Below are positions 25,145 to 33,727 of a stretch of 64,000 bases of DNA, piece after piece (positions within the stretch are counted from its first letter, which is position 1; the number at the start of each line of letters is the position of its first letter). A program made the translations under genes and the position numbers. The notes beneath the pieces were generated by a model. The model was not told where the DNA came from. It saw nothing but the letters and a program-made list of their open reading frames with translations, and did no database searches. Source of the stretch: an uncultured Mediterraneibacter sp. (GTDB lineage Bacteria > Bacillota > Clostridia > Lachnospirales > Lachnospiraceae); contig CALWTQ010000002.1 in NCBI GenBank assembly GCA_944384505.1, positions 62,001-126,000 on the forward strand. Direction: 5' to 3'.

Positions 25145-26374
25145 TCATATCTGTATGGAGAAAAATGCCGGTATCACTACCATCGCGAATACGATAATCA
25201 GCATCATAAACATGGGAATCATCAGTTTTGTCCCTGCTTCTTCTCCTAATTTCTTTGCCAGGTTTCTTCTCGCTTCAAATGCTTCTTCCGCTTCTCTGGA
25301 CAACATCTCTGTAATTCCTCCGGATCCCTTCCGCAGGTTCTGAGACAGCATTGTCCCGAACTTTCGGTACATAGATTCTCCGCAGCGTATCCCGTATTCT
25401 TCATATGCTTCTCCCTCCGGAGCCCCTCCCTGTATCTGATGCATGGTATAGCACATTTCCTCGTATGCCTTTCTCTTTCTTTTATTTCTTTTTTCATAAT
25501 CCTGCGCAATAAGGAACCATGCCCGCCGGATTGTCATGCCGGCCCGTATATACAGATTAAATTTATTAATAATCTGCGGATAATCGATCTGCATCTGTCT
25601 GGAGTCCTTCTTTTTATCCTCTTTCTTCCGCTGGGATTCAGAGACAACAATCATACAGGCGGCTCCGGCTCCTATTACAAGTATTGCAAAAGCCCTTGTA
25701 TTTGTTCTGTACTTCCACCGTATCTCTTCTCCATTCACCGTGTCCGGGAGAACCATATATTTTTCAGTTTTCGTCTCTTCATCTGACTGCTTTATCTGTT
25801 CCTGGATTTCTGCCAGAATTGTCTCCCTCCGGTCCCGCCTGGGAGGAAAGACCATGGCATAAAATTCATGTACTGCCTGTCCACCTTCACAGCTCAGCGC
25901 TGCCGTAAGCTTTATCAATGTGCCTTCTTCTGTCAGCTCATCTTCAATAAGATTTCCCTGTGTATCCATCACCTCATAATTATCAAGCTGCCAGTATACA
26001 GAAATTCCACTTCCGGGTATCTGTGTGATAAGATTCAGATCACTGCGGACTTCTTCCAGATCTTCATTCTCTCCAAGAATCAGTTCTTCCAGGCTGCTCC
26101 CCGCTTCTTCCAATACCTGCTGCAGCTCCTCTGTTCCGTAATTTCTGGAAGAAACCGAAACTTCTATCTCATCCTCTATGTCTCCCACACTGATTTCCAT
26201 GTCATAAGAAGTCCCGTCCTCTCCTTCTTTTCTTTCTAACACTTTCTGGTCATTCTCATTGACCTGGATTTCCCTGCTGTTGTCGTACAGATACACACAT
26301 GCAAAGCATACTGCCGCTCCTGCCGCGATTATCCCTGCCCTGATATAAACAGGATTCTTTTTTATTGGATTCAT
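25145..26374 (-). CDS. Tad platform protein TadC-like (type II secretion F domain)
   Basis: 409 residues. An N-terminal membrane helix (about 12-30) is followed by an extracellular acidic domain (about 31-220) not present in proteobacterial TadC. A second helix follows near 227-245 and a T2SF domain at about 265-400, ending with the helix LMIPMFMMLIIVFAMVVIPAF. It builds the inner-membrane platform with TadB. The long N-terminal extracytoplasmic domain seems typical of Clostridial versions. AAGGAAGGAGG precedes the ATG. Confidence 0.85.
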   Translation of the reverse strand: MNPIKKNPVYIRAGIIAAGAAVCFACVYLYDNSREIQVNENDQKVLERKEGEDGTSYDMEISVGDIEDEIEVSVSSRNYGTEELQQVLEEAGSSLEELILGENEDLEEVRSDLNLITQIPGSGISVYWQLDNYEVMDTQGNLIEDELTEEGTLIKLTAALSCEGGQAVHEFYAMVFPPRRDRRETILAEIQEQIKQSDEETKTEKYMVLPDTVNGEEIRWKYRTNTRAFAILVIGAGAACMIVVSESQRKKEDKKKDSRQMQIDYPQIINKFNLYIRAGMTIRRAWFLIAQDYEKRNKRKRKAYEEMCYTMHQIQGGAPEGEAYEEYGIRCGESMYRKFGTMLSQNLRKGSGGITEMLSREAEEAFEARRNLAKKLGEEAGTKLMIPMFMMLIIVFAMVVIPAFFSIQI

Positions 26375-26391
26375 CTCCCCTCCTTCCTTTT

Positions 26392-27147
26392 TTACACCTC
26401 AATTCTTATAATCTTTCTTCCGAAAATGTATGCGGCAATATATAGTACAAGGCAGATGCTCATAACCGTAATTCCTGCCGGATTCCCGTAAAGTACACTT
26501 AAGAATTCCCCGAACGTAAGCTTCATATAAAGAATGATGATAAAAGGAACCGTGCACATAATCTCAAATTCCAGTTTCTTTGACGCAAGCATTGTCTGTA
26601 TTTCATTTTCCGTATCAATCTTTTCGCTGATTACACGTATTGAATTTCTTATAATAGTTATGCCGTCTCCTCCGCTTTTCTTAGCCGCTGTAAACACATT
26701 TACGAAATTTTCTACATCTTCCTGTTCCATGCGCGCCGCAAACTCTTCCAGCACATCCGATACCGGCATATTTATATCAAGCTGATGAATCATTGTCGTA
26801 TATTCTTTCCGGATTCTTGTATCCTTCCCATACATAGGAGCGATATCTTTATCAGATTCCCGTATTGCGTTTTCTATCGAATACCCCGCTTTTAATACAG
26901 ACGCCATAGACTGAATACTGTCTCTAAACTGCCTCCTGAATTCCTGTTCCTTTCTCACTGACATATCTGAAATCCAGTCTTTCAGATACAGCATCCATAC
27001 AGGAAATAAGAACAGTGCCGGAATAAATGATTCATAGAACACATACAAAATCAGAAAAAAGATTCCGGTTCCCCTGACTATTCCGATAATATACTCAGAT
27101 TTTCTGATATCCTGCAGCCACAAGTTTGTCCCTGTTTTCGATTTCAC
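26392..27147 (-). CDS. Tad platform protein TadB-like (type II secretion F domain)
   Basis: 251 residues with hydrophobic helices near 22-55 and two at the C-terminus (around 195-245), around a cytoplasmic T2SF helical core with SVLKAGYSIENAIRES. It is a platform subunit for the pilus. The given start is a GTG that overlaps the TadA gene by 53 bp and lacks a close ribosome site; a TTG at 27123 with AGGGA upstream is an alternative. Either way translation is probably coupled to tadA. Confidence 0.85.
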   Translation of the reverse strand: MKSKTGTNLWLQDIRKSEYIIGIVRGTGIFFLILYVFYESFIPALFLFPVWMLYLKDWISDMSVRKEQEFRRQFRDSIQSMASVLKAGYSIENAIRESDKDIAPMYGKDTRIRKEYTTMIHQLDINMPVSDVLEEFAARMEQEDVENFVNVFTAAKKSGGDGITIIRNSIRVISEKIDTENEIQTMLASKKLEFEIMCTVPFIIILYMKLTFGEFLSVLYGNPAGITVMSICLVLYIAAYIFGRKIIRIEV

Positions 27148-28309
27148 CAGTTTTCATAAGGCATCCTTTAACTTTTTCATCTTCCATTCCCTCCTCCCTG
27201 AATTCATATAGTGTTTTTGTCTGAATCCTGCCTTCACAATATCCCAGAACTTCCTCGATCTGCAGCACATGCCTGCTTTTATCCCTCAGCCTTCCGAGAT
27301 GAATAATAATATCAAGCGCTGACGATATCTGTCTCTGTATCGCCTGAAGGGGGAGATCGATTCCCATCATCATCATAGTTTCCAGACGATGGAGCATATC
27401 AGACGGGTTATTTGCATGTCCCGTTGACATGGATCCGCTGTGGCCGTTCAGCATGGCGGAAGAAATCATATCTACAGTCTCCTCCCCCCGGACTTCCCCT
27501 ACAATAATCCTGTCAGGCCTCATTCTGAGCGCTGACCTGATCAGATCCCGGATTGTCACGGCTCCCTCACCTTCCATGTTGGCATTTCTCGCTTCAAGAC
27601 TTACCAGATTGCTCACTCCCTGAATCTGAAGCTCCGCATTGTCCTCAATTGTTATGATCCTTTCGTCCTTCGGGATATAGTCTGACATTGCGTTTAAAAA
27701 TGTGGTTTTCCCCGCGCCGGTCCCGCCGCTTACAAATATATTGTATTTCGCTCTCACAAGACGCCGGATAAAGGAGGCGGCTTCTTCCGTAAGACTTCCC
27801 ATTCTGACAAGCTGCTTCATAGTTATTCCCTCTGCGGGAAATTTCCTAATTGTCATAATCGGGCCGTTGACAGCTACCGGTTTTAATACTACATTGACTC
27901 TCGACCCGTCTTGAAGACGCGCATCCACAATCGGAGAAGTCTCATTCACATATCGGTTCGCCTCACCTACAATCTGCTGTATTACGTCATTCAGCCTCTC
28001 CTCTGACAGAAAACGCCTGTCTGACTTAAAGAGCCTTCCGCCCTTTTCATAAAAGATATTCTCTGTTCCGTTTACCATTATCTCAGTGATAGAATCATCC
28101 TCAATCAGATCCTGAAGAATATCCAGTCTGCGGAAAGAGTTAAACAGATCTCTGCTGATCCGTATTTTATCTCCCAGAGGAATATATTCTTCCCTTCCTG
28201 CTTCTTCCAGCACATCCTGTATGATATCCTGAAGCTCTTCCTCGCCTGTCTCCTTCGTCATATCCAGACGAAGCAGGACTTTTTCATACAGCAGCTCCGC
28301 TCTCGTCAT
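27095..28309 (-). CDS. Tad pilus assembly ATPase TadA/CpaF
   Basis: 404 residues of the CpaF family of secretion ATPases. Walker A is SGGTGAGKTTFLNAM (about 194-208), the Asp box is ITIEDNAELQI, and the Walker B/His boxes follow at RPDRIIVGEVRGEE and LNGHSGSMSTGHANN. It powers extension, and possibly retraction, of the Flp pilus as a hexamer at the inner face of the membrane. Its ATG overlaps the TGA of tadZ by four bases (ATGA). Confidence 0.95.
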   Translation of the reverse strand: MTRAELLYEKVLLRLDMTKETGEEELQDIIQDVLEEAGREEYIPLGDKIRISRDLFNSFRRLDILQDLIEDDSITEIMVNGTENIFYEKGGRLFKSDRRFLSEERLNDVIQQIVGEANRYVNETSPIVDARLQDGSRVNVVLKPVAVNGPIMTIRKFPAEGITMKQLVRMGSLTEEAASFIRRLVRAKYNIFVSGGTGAGKTTFLNAMSDYIPKDERIITIEDNAELQIQGVSNLVSLEARNANMEGEGAVTIRDLIRSALRMRPDRIIVGEVRGEETVDMISSAMLNGHSGSMSTGHANNPSDMLHRLETMMMMGIDLPLQAIQRQISSALDIIIHLGRLRDKSRHVLQIEEVLGYCEGRIQTKTLYEFREEGMEDEKVKGCLMKTGEIENRDKLVAAGYQKI

Positions 28310-29403
28310 ATTGTTCCGGTCCTTTCAGACTTCCGTATATTCTTTGACTGGCTGCCTGGATTAGAATTTCTCTTCATTTCCCTTTTTACCGTGCGGGCAA
28401 GTATGTCCCCATATCCCGCTGACTTTAAATTATTTTCATACTGCTCCAGTTTTGCGGCGGCAGCGCCCTCACGAATATATGGCGTATAGATTCTTGTACA
28501 CTTTCTTAAAATCTCATATACTCCGTCAATACATTCGCCTAAATCAAGAATAACCGCTTCATAAATGCATTTTTCACTGATCATATCGATAAGACTGAGC
28601 CATTCGCTGCATTTTACGGCTTTTAAATCCTGTTCATTTTCCATGGGAAGAATATAATCCATCCCTCCGGCCTGACCAGTCATGGAACTGATCTTTATCC
28701 CATAGTCTCCTCTTTCCTGCTTCATGCAGTAAAGAAGATCTCCGAGATTCTTTCCCTGCCCCTCCTGAAAGTAATAATCCATACCGGAATACCCTTCCAG
28801 ATTGAGATAAAGGACAGGAATCTGCCGCGCCATTCTCTGGCCAAACCGGATTGCGAACTTTGTTTTTCCGATTCGGTGTATCGGGGAATATATGCCTATA
28901 ATACCTCTCACGATCTGTTTTCCATCCACAGGCGGCTCATCACGGATCTTTACCCCGCCCTTTTTCTTTGTATTCTTTCCTTCTGCTTCCCTGCCTCTTC
29001 TTTCTTCACTCCTTTTATCTTCACTCTTCCTGTCCGGTAATACAGCGCTTCTCCCTGCCGCCCTGCTGATATCTCTCAATATTGAATCCGCGGACTGGTA
29101 ACGAAAAACGCGGGTTTCCTCTTCTTCTCCGCTCCTTGCGGGGATCTCTGAAAGAATAATTGTTCTGCCGTGATTGTGAAACGTCTCAAGCTGTTCCGAG
29201 TATTCTTCTCCGATCAGGAGAATGTCAGCGTGAGAGGAATGTTCCATAAATTCTTTCATCTTCTCAAAATCGTAAAAAAGATGAAACTGATACTCACCGG
29301 CAAACTGTTCTGCCAGTATCTTTAACAACTGCTCTGAGTATTCTTCCTGTACATCACAAATAACAAAGTTTCCGGATGCACAGACTTTCTTTTTCTCTGT
29401 CAT
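28306..29403 (-). CDS. TadZ/CpaE-like pilus localisation ATPase
   Basis: 365 residues. An N-terminal receiver-like domain (about 10-110) lacks an obvious phosphoacceptor context. A charged low-complexity linker (about 118-155) leads to a ParA/MinD-like domain with a deviant Walker A, SPIHRIGKTKFAIRFG. Family members place the Tad machine at particular cell sites. It is first in the Tad operon. The ATG at 29403 has no close Shine-Dalgarno; the nearest GGAGG lies about 45 nt upstream beside a hairpin. The start is therefore uncertain, or initiation depends on leader structure. Confidence 0.82.
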   Translation of the reverse strand: MTEKKKVCASGNFVICDVQEEYSEQLLKILAEQFAGEYQFHLFYDFEKMKEFMEHSSHADILLIGEEYSEQLETFHNHGRTIILSEIPARSGEEEETRVFRYQSADSILRDISRAAGRSAVLPDRKSEDKRSEERRGREAEGKNTKKKGGVKIRDEPPVDGKQIVRGIIGIYSPIHRIGKTKFAIRFGQRMARQIPVLYLNLEGYSGMDYYFQEGQGKNLGDLLYCMKQERGDYGIKISSMTGQAGGMDYILPMENEQDLKAVKCSEWLSLIDMISEKCIYEAVILDLGECIDGVYEILRKCTRIYTPYIREGAAAAKLEQYENNLKSAGYGDILARTVKREMKRNSNPGSQSKNIRKSERTGTI

Positions 29404-29536
29404 AACTTGAAATTGACTGCGACTATGCAGTACGAATAAAGATATATGACCTCCGGATCTCCTTATATCCGGTTTCCTGATACATCACCAATTCCCTCAA
29501 AAAGGTGATGTCCAGCAGCTGAGTCCTGCTGTGTAA
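29404..29536 (-). ncRNA. Structured 5' leader of the Tad operon
   Basis: Between the promoter and tadZ the transcript would fold into three hairpins in a row: CAGCAG/CTGCTG (29513-29531), CATCACC/GGTGATG (29483-29510) and CCGGAT/ATCCGG (29453-29472). The last one presents AAGGAG in its loop and is followed by AGG. I could not match it to a c-di-GMP or other known riboswitch by eye. It may be a regulatory leader. Confidence 0.45.
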
Positions 29537-29541
29537 GTGCG

Positions 29542-29570
29542 ATTATAAACGGCGGATTTCATTTTGTCCA
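29542..29570 (-). promoter_or_regulatory. Promoter of the Tad operon
   Basis: TGGACA (29565-29570, minus strand), a 17-bp spacer and TATAAT (29542-29547). The promoter lies inside the terminator hairpin that follows bofA, so folding of read-through RNA and initiation share the same bases. Confidence 0.65.
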
Positions 29571-29597
29571 GACCAAAATGAAAATCCGCCTATTTTT
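29551..29597. terminator. Terminator hairpin between bofA and the Tad operon
   Basis: GGCGGATTTCATTTTG pairs with CAAAATGAAAATCCGCC (one bulge), followed on the plus strand by TATTTTT and on the minus strand by GTTTAT. It is 10 bp past the bofA stop and overlaps the Tad promoter. Confidence 0.7.
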
Positions 29598-29606
29598 GTA
29601 AATATG

Positions 29607-29849
29607 TCACAAAATCTGATAGCAGACAATGCCGTAAAGAAGCCCGACCCCAGGAATTCCAAGGGTTCCCGATGTCAAAAAAGAGACCGCGTTCAGACCC
29701 ACATTAATTGAAGAATCAGGTGGAATTACATACTCGTTGATGAAAAAAATAAGCGCCATCCCAATTACCGCACGTACCAAAAAATTGATTACCACAGACG
29801 CAAATTTCTTTTCCATAACCGGCTCTTCCCTTCCCTGTTCATAATTCAT
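29607..29849 (-). CDS. BofA-like pro-sigma-K processing inhibitor family protein
   Basis: 80 residues, small and hydrophobic. Helices lie at about 20-40 (INFLVRAVIGMALIFFINEY) and 58-80, with the GLNAVSFLTSGTLGIPGVGLLYGIVCY block typical of BofA. In Bacillus this membrane protein restrains the SpoIVFB protease that activates sigma-K. Many Clostridia keep a homologue, so it supports a spore-forming lineage without proving the same circuit. AGGGAA precedes the ATG. Its usual neighbour recR is 22 kb away here. Confidence 0.85.
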   Translation of the reverse strand: MNYEQGREEPVMEKKFASVVINFLVRAVIGMALIFFINEYVIPPDSSINVGLNAVSFLTSGTLGIPGVGLLYGIVCYQIL

Positions 29850-29995
29850 CTTATTCCCTGATCCTGTATTTTATTCCCGGCGTTATTATATTTTTCCACA
29901 CCAGTTTTCAAAATATATTCACGGAATCAAAAATGGGAAGATCTGTGTGGATAACTTTTTCATACTATTTAATATACATATTTATCATATCTTGA

Positions 29996-31414
29996 TTACC
30001 CAACTTCCGTTTTATCATACATGGATATAATATATGGATGATTTTCATCATACTGTGTAAGCGGTTTCGGATTATCTGTTTTTCCAGGTTTTCTGACATT
30101 CTGCCCTTTTATCCCTGTAAATGCGTCGCCGATGTCTTTCCTGCATAATTCTATACGCTCCATGATCATTTTCACTATATCCGGATGTTGATCATAAACA
30201 TTTTTCGTTTCTCCCGGGTCTTCCCTTAAGTTATACAGTTCTTTTACCTCTTCATCCTGATCAATAACCGGCTTTGGAATTACGGACGCATCCCTGGATA
30301 TCTCTTCTTTTTCTCTTGAAATTTTAGGTTTTGCTACGTGGAGTTTCCATTCCCCTACTCTTGCTGCTTCCAGAGTATTACATAAATAATAAAAAAATTC
30401 TTTTCTTTTAGATTTCTGTGTTTTTCCCAGCATTAAATCTGAAAGATCAATTCCATCAATAATTCTGTCAGTTGGTATAGAAGCTTCTCCGATAGATACA
30501 AGAGATGGATATAGATCGAGAGAGGTTATCAGCTCGTCTGAAACTGCGGGTTCTATATGTCCCTTCCAGTGTACGATAAACGGAACTCTCTGTCCTCCTT
30601 CCCACGTCTCTCTCTTTCCCCCTCTTAATATTCCATTACTTTCGCCAAAATCATTTCTTGACCCGTTATCAGATGTAAATATAATAATCGTATTTTCATA
30701 TATACCATATTTTTTTAACGCTTCAACAATGGCTCCGGCAGACCAGTCTATTGCCATAACACACGCCCCGTAATCTCCGTTTCTTGACATCTTGACAAAA
30801 TGTTCCGGAGCATACAGCGGTAAATGTACATGCATATGAGCCATATATAAGAAGAAGGGATTATTCTGATTATCTTTTATAAACTCTATACACTTTTCTG
30901 TATATCGTTCAGTCAGGCTTCTCTGATCCGGCTGCTGTTGGATTACATCTGTTCCATGTAATAGGGGAAGCGGGGGAAAGTCTTTATTCTTTTCTGTTAT
31001 TGCCATATCATTGCTGAATGGCAGGCCATAATAATCATCAAATCCATGATTTGTCGGCAGAAATTCTTCTTGATCTCCACAATGCCACTTTCCGACATGA
31101 AACGTATGATATCCGGCATTTTTTAACACTTTTGCAATAGTTATTTCTTCGGGATTCAGTCCCAGATCATCACCGGGAAACAGAACTATCTCCCCGTGAA
31201 AATCTCCAAATCCGATTCTTGGAGGATAGCATCCTGTCATCATAGCCCCTCTTGATGGTGAACATACCGGCGAAGCCATATAAAAATCTGTGAATCTTAT
31301 TCCTTCTTCCGCCAGTTTATCCAAATTCGGAGTATCATTTTTCTTCGAACCATAACAGCCAAGATCTCCGTAGCCAAGATCATCACAATTAATCAGCACT
31401 ATATTAGGCTTCAT
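29996..31414 (-). CDS. Sulfatase (formylglycine-dependent, Cys type)
   Basis: 472 residues of the alkaline-phosphatase-like sulfatase family. Metal ligands D11 and D12 lie in INCDDLGYGD, and the maturation site C51-S-P-S-R55 would be oxidised to formylglycine, in an anaerobe by an anSME radical enzyme not seen in this window. VGKWHCGD and TSDNGSRND add further active-site residues. There is no signal peptide, so it acts in the cytoplasm on imported sulfate esters. It is last in the operon with an SsuABC/TauABC-like importer. ATG 31414 is chosen because GAGGTG precedes it. The exact substrate is unknown. Confidence 0.92.
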   Translation of the reverse strand: MKPNIVLINCDDLGYGDLGCYGSKKNDTPNLDKLAEEGIRFTDFYMASPVCSPSRGAMMTGCYPPRIGFGDFHGEIVLFPGDDLGLNPEEITIAKVLKNAGYHTFHVGKWHCGDQEEFLPTNHGFDDYYGLPFSNDMAITEKNKDFPPLPLLHGTDVIQQQPDQRSLTERYTEKCIEFIKDNQNNPFFLYMAHMHVHLPLYAPEHFVKMSRNGDYGACVMAIDWSAGAIVEALKKYGIYENTIIIFTSDNGSRNDFGESNGILRGGKRETWEGGQRVPFIVHWKGHIEPAVSDELITSLDLYPSLVSIGEASIPTDRIIDGIDLSDLMLGKTQKSKRKEFFYYLCNTLEAARVGEWKLHVAKPKISREKEEISRDASVIPKPVIDQDEEVKELYNLREDPGETKNVYDQHPDIVKMIMERIELCRKDIGDAFTGIKGQNVRKPGKTDNPKPLTQYDENHPYIISMYDKTEVG

Positions 31415-31431
31415 TTTATCACCTCGCATTT

Positions 31432-32175
31432 TTACCACCACTTTATTAAATCAGTTACTCTATTGCGCATTTTTATAAAGTCTCTGTCCACAACATTTCT
31501 TGGCCTTGGAAGGTTATTTACAACACGCTCCTTGATTTTTGTAGGTTTGTTAGTCAGAACAAGAATATTCTCGCTCATATATACAGCCTCTTCAATATTG
31601 TGAGTAATAAAAATGATGGTTGTTCCTGTTCTTTTCCATAATTTTATCAGTTCATCTTCTAATTTAAATCTAAGTTCAATATCCAGCTGTCCATACGGCT
31701 CGTCCATAAGCAGCAGCTCCGGTGTTGTCGCGAATGCTCTCGCAATAACTACGCGCTGGAGCATACTTGAAGATATTTCATTCGGATAATATCTGCGGTA
31801 TTCTTCCAGACCTACTAAATGGAGCATTTCATCCACTGCTTTTTTCTTTTCTTCTCCTTTAATTCCTCTTAGATCCAGGCCAAATCCAACATTCTGTTCT
31901 ACATTTAACCATTCCATCGTAGACTTTTCCTGAAAAATATATGACACATTGTGTTTTTTCAGATCCACAGGCTCATTATTAATCAGTATTTCCCCTGATG
32001 TTGGTTCATACAGTTTTGTAAGACTATTCAGAAATGTTGTTTTTCCACAGCCGGTCGGTCCAACTACGCAAAGAAATTCTCCTTCTTCCACATCAAAAGA
32101 GATATGATCCAGAACTTTTAGAGTTCCAAAGCTCTTGGATAAATTATTTACCTTTACTTTTATTCTTCTCTTCAT
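31432..32175 (-). CDS. ABC transporter ATP-binding protein (SsuB/TauB-like), second copy
   Basis: 247 residues. Walker A is GPTGCGKTTF (about 39-48), and Walker B is LLLMDEPYGQLD. The signature reads ISSSMLQRV, where LSGGMxQR is usual: both signature glycines are replaced by Ser. The paralogue encoded just upstream keeps ISGGMKQRV. The pair may therefore form a heterodimer with one degenerate site. It lies 17 bp upstream of the sulfatase gene. Import of a sulfonate or sulfate ester is inferred from the binding protein family and the sulfatase. Confidence 0.9.
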   Translation of the reverse strand: MKRRIKVKVNNLSKSFGTLKVLDHISFDVEEGEFLCVVGPTGCGKTTFLNSLTKLYEPTSGEILINNEPVDLKKHNVSYIFQEKSTMEWLNVEQNVGFGLDLRGIKGEEKKKAVDEMLHLVGLEEYRRYYPNEISSSMLQRVVIARAFATTPELLLMDEPYGQLDIELRFKLEDELIKLWKRTGTTIIFITHNIEEAVYMSENILVLTNKPTKIKERVVNNLPRPRNVVDRDFIKMRNRVTDLIKWW

Positions 32176-32189
32176 TTGCCTTTTCCTCC

Positions 32190-32960
32190 CTAAAGCGTAT
32201 GAGCCATATTCTCGGTAATTTCTTCACGCAGTTTCAGAAAATCATCGGAAGTATAATCTCTTGGCCTTGGAAGATCAATCACATATTCTTTTTTTATTTG
32301 TGTGGGACAGTTGGTAAATAATATAATACGGTCCGCAAGATAAAGAGCTTCTTCAATATTATTTGTAACGAAAATTACTGTTCTCTTTTCTTTCTCCCAT
32401 ATGCGCATAATCTCTTCCTGCATAAGATAGCGTGTCTGGGCGTCCAGAGCGCTAAATGGTTCATCCATAAAAAGAACATCCGGTTCATTACAATAAGCCC
32501 TTGCAATTCCAACTCTTTGTTTCATACCTCCTGATATCTGATTCGGGTAAGAATTTTCAAATCCTTTCAATCCTACCAGTTCTATGTAATATTCAGCTTT
32601 TTCTTTTCTTACCTTTTTATTTATCCCTCTTACTTTTGGTCCATACTCGACATTGCCCATTACCGTCAGCCATGGGTAAAGGGAAATAGACTGAAAAACA
32701 ACGCCCCGGTCTGGTCCCGGTTCCACAACTTCTCTGTCATTTAAAAATACTTTTCCCGTTGTTGTCTTTTCCAAACCTGACAGGATATTAAGCATTGTCG
32801 TTTTTCCACATTGTCCCGGACCGAAAAGGACGACAAACTCATTTTTTCTTACTTCAAGATTAATATTTCCAATTACTTCTTTTGTCCTGTGCTTTGTCTG
32901 GAATTTTTTTGAAACATTCTCACATTTTAGTATTATATCTAGGTTTCGATCCTGTTCCAT
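32190..32960 (-). CDS. ABC transporter ATP-binding protein (SsuB/TauB-like), first copy
   Basis: 256 residues from MEQDRNLDIILKCENVSKKF. The Walker A equivalent reads GPGQCGKTTM, the signature is ISGGMKQRVGIARAY, and Walker B is VLFMDEPFSALDAQTR, all complete. It should energise the two permeases encoded upstream. ATG 32960 is chosen with GGAGG 10 nt upstream; a GTG at 32966 is closer to GGAGG and cannot be excluded. It overlaps the end of the permease gene by about 22 bp. Confidence 0.9.
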   Translation of the reverse strand: MEQDRNLDIILKCENVSKKFQTKHRTKEVIGNINLEVRKNEFVVLFGPGQCGKTTMLNILSGLEKTTTGKVFLNDREVVEPGPDRGVVFQSISLYPWLTVMGNVEYGPKVRGINKKVRKEKAEYYIELVGLKGFENSYPNQISGGMKQRVGIARAYCNEPDVLFMDEPFSALDAQTRYLMQEEIMRIWEKEKRTVIFVTNNIEEALYLADRIILFTNCPTQIKKEYVIDLPRPRDYTSDDFLKLREEITENMAHTL

Positions 32961-33727
32961 CTGCACAGCACCTCCTCTATTTTTCTCATCACTATTGCAA
33001 GAATGAACCCTACAACGCCGATCCCCATAATTCCTACCAAACTCTGAACTACATTATTGGTATCCATACTGGATATAATTATCCATCCCACCCCTTCTGT
33101 AGAGCGTATCATCTCCGCCGCTACTACAGTGGCCCATGATGTAGAAAGACCAACCTGCAGTCCTGTAAAAATATGGGGCACTGAGTACGGCAGAACTACC
33201 GTTTTGAACACCTGTCCATCAGATGCTCCCAGCATTTTACTGCATTTAATGAGTGTTTCATCAACTGTTGTCGCCCCTGCGTAAGCATTTAAAGTGATCG
33301 GTACAAAAGCGGCGAGAAATATCAGGAACCATTTTGATCCCTCCCCTATTCCAAACCAGACAATAGAAATTGGAATCCATGCTATTGGTGGGATTGGACG
33401 TATTAATTCATACAAAGGGCGCAGGATTCTGTTGATAACCGGGTACCATCCCATAAGAATTCCCAGTATTATTCCTGCCAAAGATCCAACTATATAGGCC
33501 GGAACAACTCTCATCAGACTGTACAGAATATGATATACCATTGTATATTTACCTATTGGTACTGCAAAACTCTGTATGAACTTCGAAACGACTTCCCAAG
33601 GGCCTGGCATAACAACAGACAGTTCAGAATTTTTTACTCCTACATCCCAGATAATCAGAAATATCAATATAGAAACAAGAGGATAAAATATTATTTCGAA
33701 GATTCTTCCTGTTTTGTTTTTAATCAT
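32939..33727 (-). CDS. ABC transporter permease (SsuC/TauC-like), second copy
   Basis: 262 residues with six predicted membrane helices. The EAA-type loop that contacts the ATPase is visible around ATTVDETLIKCSKMLGASDGQVFKTVVLP. The binding-protein-dependent transport domain covers about 65-250. It pairs with the permease encoded just upstream, 8 bp overlapping. Two different permeases and two different ATPases point to a heteromeric importer, which is unusual for the Ssu/Tau family, normally homodimeric. Confidence 0.9.
   Translation of the reverse strand: MIKNKTGRIFEIIFYPLVSILIFLIIWDVGVKNSELSVVMPGPWEVVSKFIQSFAVPIGKYTMVYHILYSLMRVVPAYIVGSLAGIILGILMGWYPVINRILRPLYELIRPIPPIAWIPISIVWFGIGEGSKWFLIFLAAFVPITLNAYAGATTVDETLIKCSKMLGASDGQVFKTVVLPYSVPHIFTGLQVGLSTSWATVVAAEMIRSTEGVGWIIISSMDTNNVVQSLVGIMGIGVVGFILAIVMRKIEEVLCRWNRIET

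Noticed and set aside
29404..29536. c-di-GMP riboswitch before the Tad operon
   Set aside because: The conserved GEMM core and the class II core were not found; only unrelated hairpins are present.
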